Origin: Bacillota bacterium
GTDB taxonomy: Bacteria; Bacillota; TC1
Length of the DNA stretch: 64,000 bases
Direction: 5' to 3'
NCBI GenBank assembly: GCA_028683955.1
Contig: JAQUGR010000001.1
Coordinates: forward strand, 124,001-188,000
Positions within the stretch are counted from its first letter, which is position 1; the number at the start of each line of letters is the position of its first letter. A program made the position numbers and the translations under genes. Positions 35,081 to 44,112 of this stretch are shown one piece after another. The notes under the pieces are model-generated. The model was not told where the DNA came from. It was given only the letters and a program-made list of their open reading frames with translations, and searched no databases.

Positions 35081-37420
35081 ATGCATGTGGTTAACGGTAA
35101 TTTAATAAACCGAATCAATGTAGAAAAAAAAGACTGGCTAGATAAAAAAACAATTGCAAGACTTATGGAAAAAAACTATATACCAATTTATAATTTGGAA
35201 GAGCTTTACGCATATTCACAAGGTAATCCATATTTAGTTAGCTATTATATGGATAACTTTAATGGTAAAGGAGAAGCTTTGACACTATTAAAAAACCACG
35301 TATTAGATATTTATGAAGATGAGTTTGAATTTAATTCAATAAATGAATACAATTTAATTGCTACATGTAGCTATCTTAAAAAAACTTCATTTTCATTATT
35401 TGCAAATCTAGCTTATCATTATAGACTTTCAAGTTATCAATTGAACAAGTTAATAAAGAATAAAACAATGTTTTATGAAAAAAATGGCTTTTATTTATTT
35501 TATCCATTCTTTTTGGATTATATAAATAAGAAAAATGCGCAAAGTATTTCAATGGAAACTAAGGAAAAACATAGATCGATTCTAGTAAGTAATTTAATAA
35601 TGGAAAGTAATTTTTTACTTGAATATTATCAATATGCGAAATCAAAAGTAGAAAAAATAGCTATGGAACAAAGAATTATTGAAACAATAAAAAATCAAAG
35701 TTGCCGTTACTATGGAAATGAATTGAAAAAATTCAATTATAATGATTTTGAAGATCAAGGTTTAAAATTACTTGTTATGATTATTTCGGGAATACAGGTT
35801 AAGTGCAAATCAATCAATTACTTTTTAGATGATCTTAGTAATAAACAGATATTTCCAATCTTACAACAAGAAAGTACTGTTTATTTAGGTAAAAAATTAA
35901 ATAAGGAAAAATTTATTTATAATCTGGAAAGTGATGAGGGTATATATTATACTTTGATACAAAATTGGCTAAGCGGTGATAAAATTAATTTGCAAATGAA
36001 AAATAGATTTTATGAAAAATATAGTTTTTTCAATGTGCCTGATCATTTGATTTATCAATTAGATGATAATCAACTTCTTAAAGAAAGTGACAATAGACTT
36101 AATTCTTTTTTAAGTAGAATTTCAGTCCTCTATAAATATTATTTAAAAGGAGAAGAACAAAAAAGTATTAAACTATTTCATTACATAATTAAATGGTATA
36201 AAAATTATTTGTTAAAAGATTATCCAGGTAGTTATTATTTTATATTAGCTTGGCATTATTATAATAAAAAATCCAATGATAAAGCATTATGGTACATTGA
36301 AGAGGGCTTGAAAAAACTAAATACTGATGTTAATAAAATTTTTATTTTGAAGTATTATAATCTTCAATTAAGAATTCTATTCGAAGAAAAAGATTCTAAT
36401 ACAATGGTAAAACTTTTATCTAATTGCAAAGAAAATCTTGGAACTGAAAAACCATTTCAAGTGTTTATTGAGTATATTAGAGGTTGTATAAGAATTATTG
36501 ATGGATTAGAATTAAAAGGTTGTTTAGATGAACCTATTTCTTTTTCAATGAATATTGGGGATGAAGTTTCTGCAGTTCAGTATTTAAGTTATTCATTAAG
36601 CGATAGTGAAAGAGATGAAAATAATCTTTTAAAAGTTCAAGAGGGACTATTGAGTAATGAACAACTAGCAATTTATCATAATACTTCACTTTTTGATAAT
36701 TATAAAAAAGTTGATGTGGAACTTAATTTCTTTGGGCCATTTGCTTTTAAAATTAATAAAGTAGATTACGCAAATGAGTTTTTGAATCGGAAAAAACTTA
36801 GAAAAATAATAAATTATCTAGTATTTAATAGTCCGGGCAAAGTCAGTAGAGAAGAAATAAAAAGGGTTTTTTGGGATAAAGAAAAATCTTTTGATATTGA
36901 TGCTAATTTGAGAGTTACAATTTGTAACATAAGGAAAATACTCGGCAAAATAGGCTTTTCTGATATGATTATTTGTGAACAAGCCAGAATTTATATTAAT
37001 AGTAGATATGCAATAAATAATGATTTTAAAAAATATATAAATTTATATAAAAAAGCAAAATTACTTTATACTAATAGAGAATTAATTCAGGCTGAAACAT
37101 ATTTGAAAAGAATAGTTTCATTAAATATTGATGTTGTCTTTAAAGATTTAAGTTGGGATTATCTTGAAAATAAAGTTAGAAATCAAGTTCAACTTATTAT
37201 CAGCAATTCATTTGAAATGTTATTAGCAATAGCTAAAAAAAATGAAAATTGGGATAAAGCTGAAACATATGCTAGGAAATTAACTGATATTAATAAAAAA
37301 CATGTAAATGAATTGATTTGTATTTTACAAAGAAATGGGCGTATTGATGAGGCAGATGATTTAATAAAAAATAAAGATAGAAAAGGCAGATCTTTAACTA
37401 ATATTTTTTTCCCTGAATAA
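35081..37420 (+). CDS. SARP/BTAD regulator lacking the STAND ATPase core
   Basis: A 779-residue protein. Residues about 543-645 form an OmpR-type winged helix (VELNFFGPFAF, NRKKLRKIINYLVFN, VSREEIKRVFW, NLRVTICNIRKIL), and residues 650-760 resemble the BTAD helical domain of SARP activators. The N-terminus (residues 10-150) resembles the winged-helix arm that follows the NTPase in MalT/STAND regulators (ELYAYSQGNPYLVSYY, then FYLFYPFFLDYI), but no Walker A or B is present. Residues about 150-540 look like helical repeats. It seems to be a STAND regulator that has lost its switch ATPase. It sits 10 bases after pyk with a GAGGTGA site. Confidence 0.72.
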   Translation: MHVVNGNLINRINVEKKDWLDKKTIARLMEKNYIPIYNLEELYAYSQGNPYLVSYYMDNFNGKGEALTLLKNHVLDIYEDEFEFNSINEYNLIATCSYLKKTSFSLFANLAYHYRLSSYQLNKLIKNKTMFYEKNGFYLFYPFFLDYINKKNAQSISMETKEKHRSILVSNLIMESNFLLEYYQYAKSKVEKIAMEQRIIETIKNQSCRYYGNELKKFNYNDFEDQGLKLLVMIISGIQVKCKSINYFLDDLSNKQIFPILQQESTVYLGKKLNKEKFIYNLESDEGIYYTLIQNWLSGDKINLQMKNRFYEKYSFFNVPDHLIYQLDDNQLLKESDNRLNSFLSRISVLYKYYLKGEEQKSIKLFHYIIKWYKNYLLKDYPGSYYFILAWHYYNKKSNDKALWYIEEGLKKLNTDVNKIFILKYYNLQLRILFEEKDSNTMVKLLSNCKENLGTEKPFQVFIEYIRGCIRIIDGLELKGCLDEPISFSMNIGDEVSAVQYLSYSLSDSERDENNLLKVQEGLLSNEQLAIYHNTSLFDNYKKVDVELNFFGPFAFKINKVDYANEFLNRKKLRKIINYLVFNSPGKVSREEIKRVFWDKEKSFDIDANLRVTICNIRKILGKIGFSDMIICEQARIYINSRYAINNDFKKYINLYKKAKLLYTNRELIQAETYLKRIVSLNIDVVFKDLSWDYLENKVRNQVQLIISNSFEMLLAIAKKNENWDKAETYARKLTDINKKHVNELICILQRNGRIDEADDLIKNKDRKGRSLTNIFFPE

Positions 37421-37421
37421 G

Positions 37422-37450
37422 TTGCTGTTGACAATAATGTATTATATAAT
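37422..37450 (+). promoter_or_regulatory. Promoter of serine acetyltransferase
   Basis: TTGCTG (37422-37427), 17-base spacer, TATAAT (37445-37450). Confidence 0.5.
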
Positions 37451-37482
37451 CAGTATATATAATTTAGATTAATTATAATTAT

Positions 37483-38076
37483 TTGAAAGTTAAGGTGGCT
37501 GTTATAAAAAGTATAATTAGATATTTAGATCATATTAAAGAGATGGATCCAGCCGCAAGGTCATATTTAGCAATTATTTTATTGTATCCTTGCGTTCATA
37601 TTATGTGGAATTATAGAATAGCAAATTATTTATATAAAAAAAATCTTATATTTTTAGCAAGTTATTTAGCATTGCGTGGAAGAAAAAAATGGGGAATAGA
37701 GATTCATCCAGGAGCTGAGATAGGAAAAAATTTCTTTATTGATCATGGTATGGGAGTTGTAATTGGAGAAACAACTATAATTGGAGATAATGTGACAATT
37801 TTTCAAGGTGTAACACTTGGGGGTACAGGTAAAGAAACTGGTAAGCGTCACCCTACCATTGAGGACAATGTAATTATTGGCGCAGGAGCTAAAGTTTTAG
37901 GACCTATAGTTATATCTAAAGGCAGTAAAATTGGAGCAGGAGCTATTGTGATTAAAGATACTCAAGAAAATTCTACAACTGTTGGACTAGCTGCTCATAC
38001 TATTAAAATTGGTAATAAAACATTTAGTCGACAAATTGTATATAAAGATGGAGAAAATAAATCAAGTCTTTTATAG
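37483..38076 (+). CDS. cysE: Serine O-acetyltransferase
   Basis: About 190-198 residues; first step of cysteine synthesis from serine. An N-terminal helical part ([16 protein letters not shown]) leads to left-handed hexapeptide repeats with catalytic [17 protein letters not shown] and [18 protein letters not shown]. The start is odd: the only good ribosome site, AAGGTGG at 37492-37498, lies inside the frame, and no ATG, GTG or TTG follows at proper distance; ATA 37504 (five bases away) would give the expected N-terminus. TTG 37483 has no ribosome site. No sulfhydrylase gene is adjacent. Confidence 0.9.
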   Translation: MKVKVAVIKSIIRYLDHIKEMDPAARSYLAIILLYPCVHIMWNYRIANYLYKKNLIFLASYLALRGRKKWGIEIHPGAEIGKNFFIDHGMGVVIGETTIIGDNVTIFQGVTLGGTGKETGKRHPTIEDNVIIGAGAKVLGPIVISKGSKIGAGAIVIKDTQENSTTVGLAAHTIKIGNKTFSRQIVYKDGENKSSLL

Positions 38077-38157
38077 ATATGGTAAATAAATAAATTTTTT
38101 GTTATAATGACTTTTGTGTCAATAATTATTAATAAGCTAAATACTAATGGAGGTAAT

Positions 38158-39561
38158 ATGTCTAATAAGTTTTATAAAAGAAGTGTTGTAAGAAACACTT
38201 TGTATTTTTTAGATTTTTTAATACTTAATATAGTATACTTCTCATCACTTTATTATCTTACCAGAGGTTTTGAATATCATGAGATAATTACCTTGATTAT
38301 GGTAGTAGCAATAACATTCTTAAGTTTTAGATTATATAATATGTACCAAGAATTAGAGCATATCAGATATAGAAAATTATTAGTCAAGTCATTTATTGCT
38401 AATGGAGTATCAGCTTTAGGAGCAGGTTTAGTATTTCTTTGGAGACAAAATTATGGGGAAAGAATGGTTCTTCGAGTATTTGTTATTACTTTTATAATAA
38501 CAACTTTAACTAGATTTTTTGCAAAATATTACATCTCTTTTAAATATAAAAAAGCTAATGTTTTAATTATTGGGTATGAAAATGATATTAAGGATATAAT
38601 CAAGAAGTTTTTTATTAAATATCATCTAACCTACAATATTTCTTATATAAGCCCAGAAAATATTGAAGAAGATGTATTTACAAATATAGATGAGGTGTTA
38701 GTTTCTCAAAATATTTTACCTAAGAAAAAAGAAGAAATAGTCTCATATATACTTGAAAATAATTTGAGTTATAAGATAATCCCGGGAAATTATGAAATTG
38801 TGGTAGCTACTGCGATGGAAGGTCAAATTTACGATAGCTTTATTTTTTATAAAATGTCTTCAAGAAGACTGGCTTATAAATTTTTCAAAAGATTAATAGA
38901 TATAGTTGGTTCATTAGCATTATTTGCAATTTCATGGCCTTTTATGATTATTGCAATTGTAGCTTTGAAAATAGAGAACATAAAAGCACCTATTTTTTAT
39001 ACACAAACAAGGGTAACAATTAATGAAAAGATTTTTAATGTATTGAAATTTAGAAGTATGATAGTAAATGCTGAAGAAATATCAGGTGCTGTTGTCGCAC
39101 AAAAAAATGACGCAAGAATTACTAGGGTAGGTTCTATTTTAAGGAAATTTAGAATAGATGAACTACCTCAAATATTAAATGTTTTAAAAGGTGACATGAG
39201 TCTCGTTGGTCCAAGACCAGAAAGACCAGAATTCACAAGTGAATATGAAAAGAAAATTCAGCTATATAGTTACAGGCATAGAGTTAAGGCGGGTTTAACT
39301 GGATTAGCACAAATTAGTGGATATTACAGTACTACAATCGAGGATAAATTGAAGCATGATTTATATTATGTTGAGAAGCATTCTATTCTTTTAGATGTTA
39401 AGATAATATTACTTACAATAGAAGTTATATTGGATCCATCTAAAGCAGAAGGACAAGGGGATTATGCAACACTTGAAGATATTTTAGATAAGTTCAGATG
39501 TAAAGTCGAAAAAATTGATAATTTATATAAAATTGTAAAAATAGGTAAGAAAATTAATTAA
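38158..39561 (+). CDS. Polyprenyl glycosylphosphotransferase (sugar transferase)
   Basis: A 467-residue initiating sugar transferase. ATG 38158 with GGAGG is chosen; the earlier ATG at 38107 overlaps a TTATAATG -10 box. Four or five N-terminal membrane helices are followed by a degenerate nucleotide-binding region and the C-terminal PglC-type domain (from about residue 240: KRLIDIVGS, KFRSMI, DELPQILNVLKGDMSLVGPRPERPEF). It would load the first sugar phosphate on undecaprenyl phosphate. No other polysaccharide genes adjoin, which is unusual. Confidence 0.88.
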   Translation: MSNKFYKRSVVRNTLYFLDFLILNIVYFSSLYYLTRGFEYHEIITLIMVVAITFLSFRLYNMYQELEHIRYRKLLVKSFIANGVSALGAGLVFLWRQNYGERMVLRVFVITFIITTLTRFFAKYYISFKYKKANVLIIGYENDIKDIIKKFFIKYHLTYNISYISPENIEEDVFTNIDEVLVSQNILPKKKEEIVSYILENNLSYKIIPGNYEIVVATAMEGQIYDSFIFYKMSSRRLAYKFFKRLIDIVGSLALFAISWPFMIIAIVALKIENIKAPIFYTQTRVTINEKIFNVLKFRSMIVNAEEISGAVVAQKNDARITRVGSILRKFRIDELPQILNVLKGDMSLVGPRPERPEFTSEYEKKIQLYSYRHRVKAGLTGLAQISGYYSTTIEDKLKHDLYYVEKHSILLDVKIILLTIEVILDPSKAEGQGDYATLEDILDKFRCKVEKIDNLYKIVKIGKKIN

Positions 39562-39577
39562 TAATAGAATAAAATAA

Positions 39578-39626
39578 AAAAGAGATGTGGAGTGCAGTTC
39601 ATTCAGTATTCCATTTCTTTTTTATT
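39578..39626 (+). terminator. Terminator after sugar transferase
   Basis: An imperfect stem (AAAAGAGATGTGGAGT with ATTCCATTTCTTTT) ends in a T-rich run. Confidence 0.6.
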
Positions 39627-39720
39627 TAATTTTAAGATTATTGTCAATTTACCTTTAAAATAATATTATAAATGTTATAATATTACTATATGATTAATCT
39701 AAGGAGGTATAAGAACTATT

Positions 39721-40185
39721 ATGTCTTTTGAAAAAAAAATTATTGAGTTAGGAATTACCATCCCAACACCTGCGAAACCTGCGGCAGCATATGAGCCAGG
39801 AGTACTTGTGGATGGGATTATTTATGTTTCAGGCCAATTGCCTATGGTTGAAGGAACACTTCAATATAAAGGTGTAGTTGGAGTTGATGTTACAGAAGAT
39901 GATGCTTATAAAGCTGCAAGAATTTGTGCTATAAATGCACTTGGTGTGGTTAAAAGTATTGCTGGTAGTCTAGATAATATTGAAAGAATTATTCAAGTTC
40001 AAGGATTTGTTAATTCTCAAAATAGTTTTACTGCACAACCAAAAGTGATCAATGGTGCATCAGATGTACTAGGTGAAATTTTTGGAGATGCAGGCAAGCA
40101 TGCCCGATTTGCAATAGGTAATAGCGGTCTTCCTCTTGGATCTTCTGTCGAAGTTGGAATGATTGTTAAAATAAAAAATAAGTAA
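39721..40185 (+). CDS. ridA: RidA family protein
   Basis: A 154-residue YjgF/RidA protein, likely removing reactive enamines such as 2-aminoacrylate. It has YVSGQLPM, NALGVVKS and the substrate-site arginine in HARFAIGNSGLPLGSSVEV. It belongs to the longer RidA subgroup of about 150 residues. It is 26 bases upstream of a serine-pathway operon, which fits: serine dehydratases and PLP enzymes make aminoacrylate. GGAGG present. Confidence 0.9.
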   Translation: MSFEKKIIELGITIPTPAKPAAAYEPGVLVDGIIYVSGQLPMVEGTLQYKGVVGVDVTEDDAYKAARICAINALGVVKSIAGSLDNIERIIQVQGFVNSQNSFTAQPKVINGASDVLGEIFGDAGKHARFAIGNSGLPLGSSVEVGMIVKIKNK

Positions 40186-40210
40186 GTTACTTAAAGGAGG
40201 AATTTAAATT

Positions 40211-41314
40211 ATGTCAATGCACACTCGTTTGTTCATACCAGGTCCTGTTGATGTAGCTGCAGATGTACTACTAAAAATGGCGACACCACAGATTGGTCAC
40301 AGAACCAAAGAAGCTAGTGTACTTCAAAAAAGCATTCATGATAAAATGCAAAAAGTGCTTTACACTGAAAATACAATTATGTTATCAACTTCTTCAGGAA
40401 GTGGTTTTATGGAAGGGGCAATACGTTCTTGCACAAGAAAAAGAGCGGCAGTTTTTTCTATCGGAGCTTTTGGAGACAGATGGTATAAAATGGCTGTTAC
40501 TAATAATGTGCCAGCTGATAAATTCTCACCAGAACCAGGACAACCAACTCTTCCAGCTGAAGTAGAAAAAGCTTTAGCTACAGGATTATATGATGTTGTT
40601 ACTGTAACTCATAATGAAACTTCAGTTGGCATACAAAATCCAGTTGAAGAGATTGGTGAAGTTATTAAAGCTTATAATGCTGACAAAGAAGAAGATGAAA
40701 AAGTTCTTTATTTGGTTGATGCAGTAAGTTCTGCTGCTGGAGCTAAAATAGAAGTGGATGCATGTGGTATAGATTGTCTTATCACTTCAACACAAAAAGC
40801 ATTAGGCTTACCTGCTGGATTAGCACTATGTGCTTTTTCAATAAGAGCTTATAATGCAGCTAAACAAGTTAAACATAGAGGTTTATATTTCGATATGGTG
40901 GAAATTTATGATACTATTCAGAAGAAAAATCATCAATATCCATCAACTCCTTCATTAGCACATATGTTTGCATTAGATTATCAATTAGATAGAATAATGA
41001 TTGAAGGAATTGAAAATCGTTTTGATAGACATACTGAAATGGCAAAATATGTTAGAGCATGGGCTAAAAAACATTTCGGTCTTTTAGTTGCTGAAGAAAA
41101 ATATTGTTCAAATACTTTAACAACAATATTGAAACCTGAAGGTTTTGATCTTAAAGAATTAAACAAAAGACTAGCTATGAGAGGCTATACTGTTTCTGAC
41201 GGATATGGCGTTATGAAAGATAAAACTTTTAGAATAGCACATATGGCTGATAATACTTTAGCAGATATTAGAGCCTTGTTATTTGAAATCGAAGATATTC
41301 TAGGTTTGAAATAA
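40211..41314 (+). CDS. Class-V aminotransferase, probable phosphoserine aminotransferase
   Basis: A 367-residue fold-type I PLP enzyme of the alanine-glyoxylate/serine-pyruvate group. The opening PGPVDVAADVL, the STSSGSGFMEGAI cofactor loop, the DAVSSAAGAKI segment with the PLP aspartate, and the PLP lysine in STQKALGLPAGL are visible. Being followed by serA, it probably works as SerC in serine synthesis, as described for several clostridia and Thermotoga; serine-glyoxylate activity is the alternative. Promoter-proximal partner is ridA. Confidence 0.87.
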   Translation: MSMHTRLFIPGPVDVAADVLLKMATPQIGHRTKEASVLQKSIHDKMQKVLYTENTIMLSTSSGSGFMEGAIRSCTRKRAAVFSIGAFGDRWYKMAVTNNVPADKFSPEPGQPTLPAEVEKALATGLYDVVTVTHNETSVGIQNPVEEIGEVIKAYNADKEEDEKVLYLVDAVSSAAGAKIEVDACGIDCLITSTQKALGLPAGLALCAFSIRAYNAAKQVKHRGLYFDMVEIYDTIQKKNHQYPSTPSLAHMFALDYQLDRIMIEGIENRFDRHTEMAKYVRAWAKKHFGLLVAEEKYCSNTLTTILKPEGFDLKELNKRLAMRGYTVSDGYGVMKDKTFRIAHMADNTLADIRALLFEIEDILGLK

Positions 41315-41339
41315 TTTAAATTAATATTAATTTAAGATT

Positions 41340-41370
41340 AATAGAACCAGAAAAAATTTCTGGTTCTATT
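41340..41370 (+). other. Strong hairpin inside the serine operon
   Basis: A perfect 14-bp stem (AATAGAACCAGAAA and complement, loop AAA) between the aminotransferase and serA. There is no T run after it, so it may stabilise or cut mRNA, or partly terminate. Confidence 0.6.
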
Positions 41371-41394
41371 AAATAATTATAGGAGGTATTACAA

Positions 41395-42303
41395 ATGATT
41401 AAAGTTTTGGCTAATGATGGAATAGAAAAAGGTGCTGCAGATGCTTTGGTTGCTGCAGGTTTTGAAGTTGATACAACTCATTATGATGGCGCTGATTTAA
41501 TTGCGAAATTAAAGGAGACTGATGCAATTGTTATTCGTTCTGCAACTAAATTAACTTCTGAAATTTTTGAAGGAATTTCAGGTGGTAAATTAAAACTAGC
41601 TATAAGAGCTGGTGTTGGAATTGATAATATTGATATTCCAGCTGGTGAAAAAGCTGGGGTAAAGGTAACCAATACTCCAGCTGCAAGTAGTGATTCTGTA
41701 GCTGAATTAGCATTAGCTCATATGTTTGCTGTTGCAAGACATATTGGAATTTCTAATGTTACTATGCGAGAAGGCAAATGGGAAAAGAAAAATTATGGTG
41801 GAGTAGAACTTTCTGGTAAAACTTTAGGCTTAATCGGATTTGGTAGAATAGCAAGATCTTTAGCAAAAAAAGCACAAGCTCTTGGAATGTCTGTCATTTA
41901 TACAGATTTTATAGGTGAAGTAGAGGGCTTCAGTGATTTTAAATTTATGTCAGAAAATGATGTTATAAAGAATTCTGATTTTATATCATTACATATACCT
42001 TTTGATAAAGCCAAAGGAGCTACAATTTCTAAAGCTCAATTCGATATGATGAAAGACGGCACATATTTAATTAATTGTGCTCGTGGAGGCGTTGTAGACG
42101 AAGCTGCATTACTTGATGCTTTAAATAGCGGGAAAGTAGCTGCTGCTGGAATTGATGTTTTTGAAAAAGAACCAACTGATAACATAGCTTTAATTAATCA
42201 TCCAAAAGTTTCAGTAACACCTCATATTGGTGCTTCTACAAGTGAAGCTCAAAAGAGAATTGGTGCTGAAGTTGTTGAATTGATTAAAAACTTTGCGTTT
42301 TAA
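41395..42303 (+). CDS. serA: D-3-phosphoglycerate dehydrogenase (short form)
   Basis: A 302-residue D-2-hydroxyacid dehydrogenase, first step of serine synthesis. Catalytic and NAD motifs: RAGVGIDNIDIPA, LIGFGRIARSLA, CARGGVVDEAAL, GIDVFEKEP and TPHIGAST. It lacks the C-terminal ACT domain, so serine feedback by that route is not expected. It sits between the class-V aminotransferase and a DUF1015 gene, a recurring serine-pathway cluster. Confidence 0.92.
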   Translation: MIKVLANDGIEKGAADALVAAGFEVDTTHYDGADLIAKLKETDAIVIRSATKLTSEIFEGISGGKLKLAIRAGVGIDNIDIPAGEKAGVKVTNTPAASSDSVAELALAHMFAVARHIGISNVTMREGKWEKKNYGGVELSGKTLGLIGFGRIARSLAKKAQALGMSVIYTDFIGEVEGFSDFKFMSENDVIKNSDFISLHIPFDKAKGATISKAQFDMMKDGTYLINCARGGVVDEAALLDALNSGKVAAAGIDVFEKEPTDNIALINHPKVSVTPHIGASTSEAQKRIGAEVVELIKNFAF

Positions 42304-42317
42304 TAAGGAGGATTATA

Positions 42318-43565
42318 ATGGCGGTAGTAAGACCTTTTAAAGGACTGCGTCCAAAGAATCAAGAAATTGCAGAAAATATGATTTCTTTACCTTATGACGT
42401 AATGAATAGAAAAGAAGCAAAAGACATGGCTGGTTCTAATCCTTTTTCATTTTTGAAAATAGTTAGATCTGAAATTAATTTAGATGATTCTGTAGATGCT
42501 TATTCAATGAAAGTATATGAAAAAGCTAAAGAAGTATTAACTAATTGGACAAAAGAAGGGGTTTTAGTTGAAGATAAGACACCGGTATTTTATATTTACA
42601 GACAAATCATGGAAGGTAGAGTACAAACTGGATTAGTTGGTTGTACAGCTATTGATGATTATATGAATAATATAATTAAAAAACATGAATTTACTAGAAA
42701 AGAAAAAGAAATAGATAGAATAAATCATTTTGATATAACAGATGCTAATACAGAGCCAGTATTTCTTACTTATAAAAAAAATGCAAGAATAAATGATATT
42801 GTAAGTAAGTGGGTTGATGAGAACAAAGCTACTTATGATGTTGTAACTGATGATGGAATAGCACATATTGTCTGGGTTTTAAATGATGCTAAATTAGTTG
42901 AAGAAATTATTTCTTTATTTGCTAATATTGAGTATCTATATATAGCAGATGGACATCATAGATCAGCTTCAGCTGTAGAAACAGGCAAAAAGAGAAGACT
43001 AGAAAAGCCTGACTATACAGGTGAAGAAGAGTTTAACAGATTTCTTGCTGTTATTTTTCCAGATGAAGATTTATATGTAATGGATTATAATCGAGTTGTA
43101 AAGGATCTAAATGGATTGTCTAAAGAAGATTTCATTGCAAAAGTAAGTGAGAGTTTTGTAGTTACTGAAGCTAAGGTTAGTCCATATAAGCCTAATAAAA
43201 AACATGAATATGGTATGTTTTTAGAAAGCAAATGGTATATATTGGCACCTAAAGAAGGTAGTTATCCTTCTGAAGATGCAGTATTAAGCTTAGATGCAGC
43301 TGTATTACAAAATAACTTACTTTCACCTATATTAGGTATAGAAGATCCTAGGACCGATAAAAGAATTGATTTCATTGGTGGAATCAGAGGTTTGAAAGAA
43401 CTTGAAAGAAGAGTAAATGAAGATATGAAAGTAGCTTTTGCTTTATATCCTGTTACTATTGATGATTTAATGGGAGTAGCTGATGCGGGGCAAGTTATGC
43501 CACCAAAATCAACTTGGTTTGAACCTAAATTAAGAAGTGGATTATTTGTACATAAACTTAGTTAA
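42318..43565 (+). CDS. DUF1015 family protein
   Basis: A 415-residue protein of the DUF1015 family, marked by the opening VVRPFKGLRP, the YIADGHHRSASA motif (about residues 210-221) and LLSPILGIEDPRTDKRIDF near residue 340. Biochemical role not established to my knowledge; the family repeatedly lies beside serA and serC, suggesting a serine-linked function such as a kinase or modifier. It is 14 bases after serA and ends the operon. Confidence 0.88.
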   Translation: MAVVRPFKGLRPKNQEIAENMISLPYDVMNRKEAKDMAGSNPFSFLKIVRSEINLDDSVDAYSMKVYEKAKEVLTNWTKEGVLVEDKTPVFYIYRQIMEGRVQTGLVGCTAIDDYMNNIIKKHEFTRKEKEIDRINHFDITDANTEPVFLTYKKNARINDIVSKWVDENKATYDVVTDDGIAHIVWVLNDAKLVEEIISLFANIEYLYIADGHHRSASAVETGKKRRLEKPDYTGEEEFNRFLAVIFPDEDLYVMDYNRVVKDLNGLSKEDFIAKVSESFVVTEAKVSPYKPNKKHEYGMFLESKWYILAPKEGSYPSEDAVLSLDAAVLQNNLLSPILGIEDPRTDKRIDFIGGIRGLKELERRVNEDMKVAFALYPVTIDDLMGVADAGQVMPPKSTWFEPKLRSGLFVHKLS

Positions 43566-43571
43566 TCGATT

Positions 43572-43603
43572 AAGCCTTCAAGTATAACTTGAAGGCTTTT
43601 TTA
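43572..43603 (+). terminator. Serine operon terminator
   Basis: AAGCCTTCAAGT / ACTTGAAGGCTT with loop ATA, then TTTTTTATT. The T run abuts the next promoter's -35. Confidence 0.9.
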
Positions 43604-43656
43604 TTGACAAATAAGTATAAAAAGGTATAATGATAATAGTATTATAATTATTCTAA
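43604..43656 (+). promoter_or_regulatory. perR promoter with PerR box
   Basis: TTGACA (43604-43609), 16-base spacer, TATAAT (43626-43631), then TTATAATTATTCTAA (43642-43656), 14 of 15 to the PerR consensus and covering the start of transcription. Suggests autorepression. Confidence 0.75.
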
Positions 43657-43672
43657 ACTGAAAGGCAGATAA

Positions 43673-44089
43673 ATGATAGATAATAATTTAAACTTAGTTT
43701 CAAAATTAAAAGAATTTAATATAAAACCATCAATTCAAAGAATTGAAATTCTTGAATATCTTATGGATAATCGGATTCATCCCAATATTGAAGGAATATA
43801 TTCAGCATTAGTTGATAAAATGCCTACATTGTCAAAGGCTACAGTTTACAATACTTTAGATTTGTTTGCAAAAAAAGGTCTTGCTAATAAACTTTATATT
43901 GAACCTAATGAGGTTAGATTTGATATAAGAACAGATGTCCATGGACATTTTAAGTGTGAAAAATGTAAGAAAATAGAAGATGTAGAAATATATAATTTGG
44001 ATACTGAAATAAGTAAAAACGGATATAAGGGCATAATATATGCTGAAGAAATAAATTATAGAGGCATATGTGAAGATTGTGCTAAATAA
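43673..44089 (+). CDS. perR: Fur family regulator, PerR-like
   Basis: A 138-residue Fur-family repressor. The N-terminal winged helix has the TVYNTLDLFAKKGLA recognition segment; the C-terminal half carries RFDIRTDVHGHFKCEKC and the second Cys-X2-Cys (CEDC) of the structural zinc site. Its place ahead of superoxide reductase and the PerR-type box in its promoter favour PerR (metal-catalysed peroxide sensing) over Fur or Zur. A rubrerythrin with a perfect box lies at 25.3 kb. Confidence 0.88.
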   Translation: MIDNNLNLVSKLKEFNIKPSIQRIEILEYLMDNRIHPNIEGIYSALVDKMPTLSKATVYNTLDLFAKKGLANKLYIEPNEVRFDIRTDVHGHFKCEKCKKIEDVEIYNLDTEISKNGYKGIIYAEEINYRGICEDCAK

Positions 44090-44112
44090 TTAAATGTTTG
44101 GAGGAAAATATA

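Noticed and set aside
41340-41370. True terminator inside the serine operon
   Set aside because: The stem is strong but has no T run after it, so it is listed only as a hairpin.
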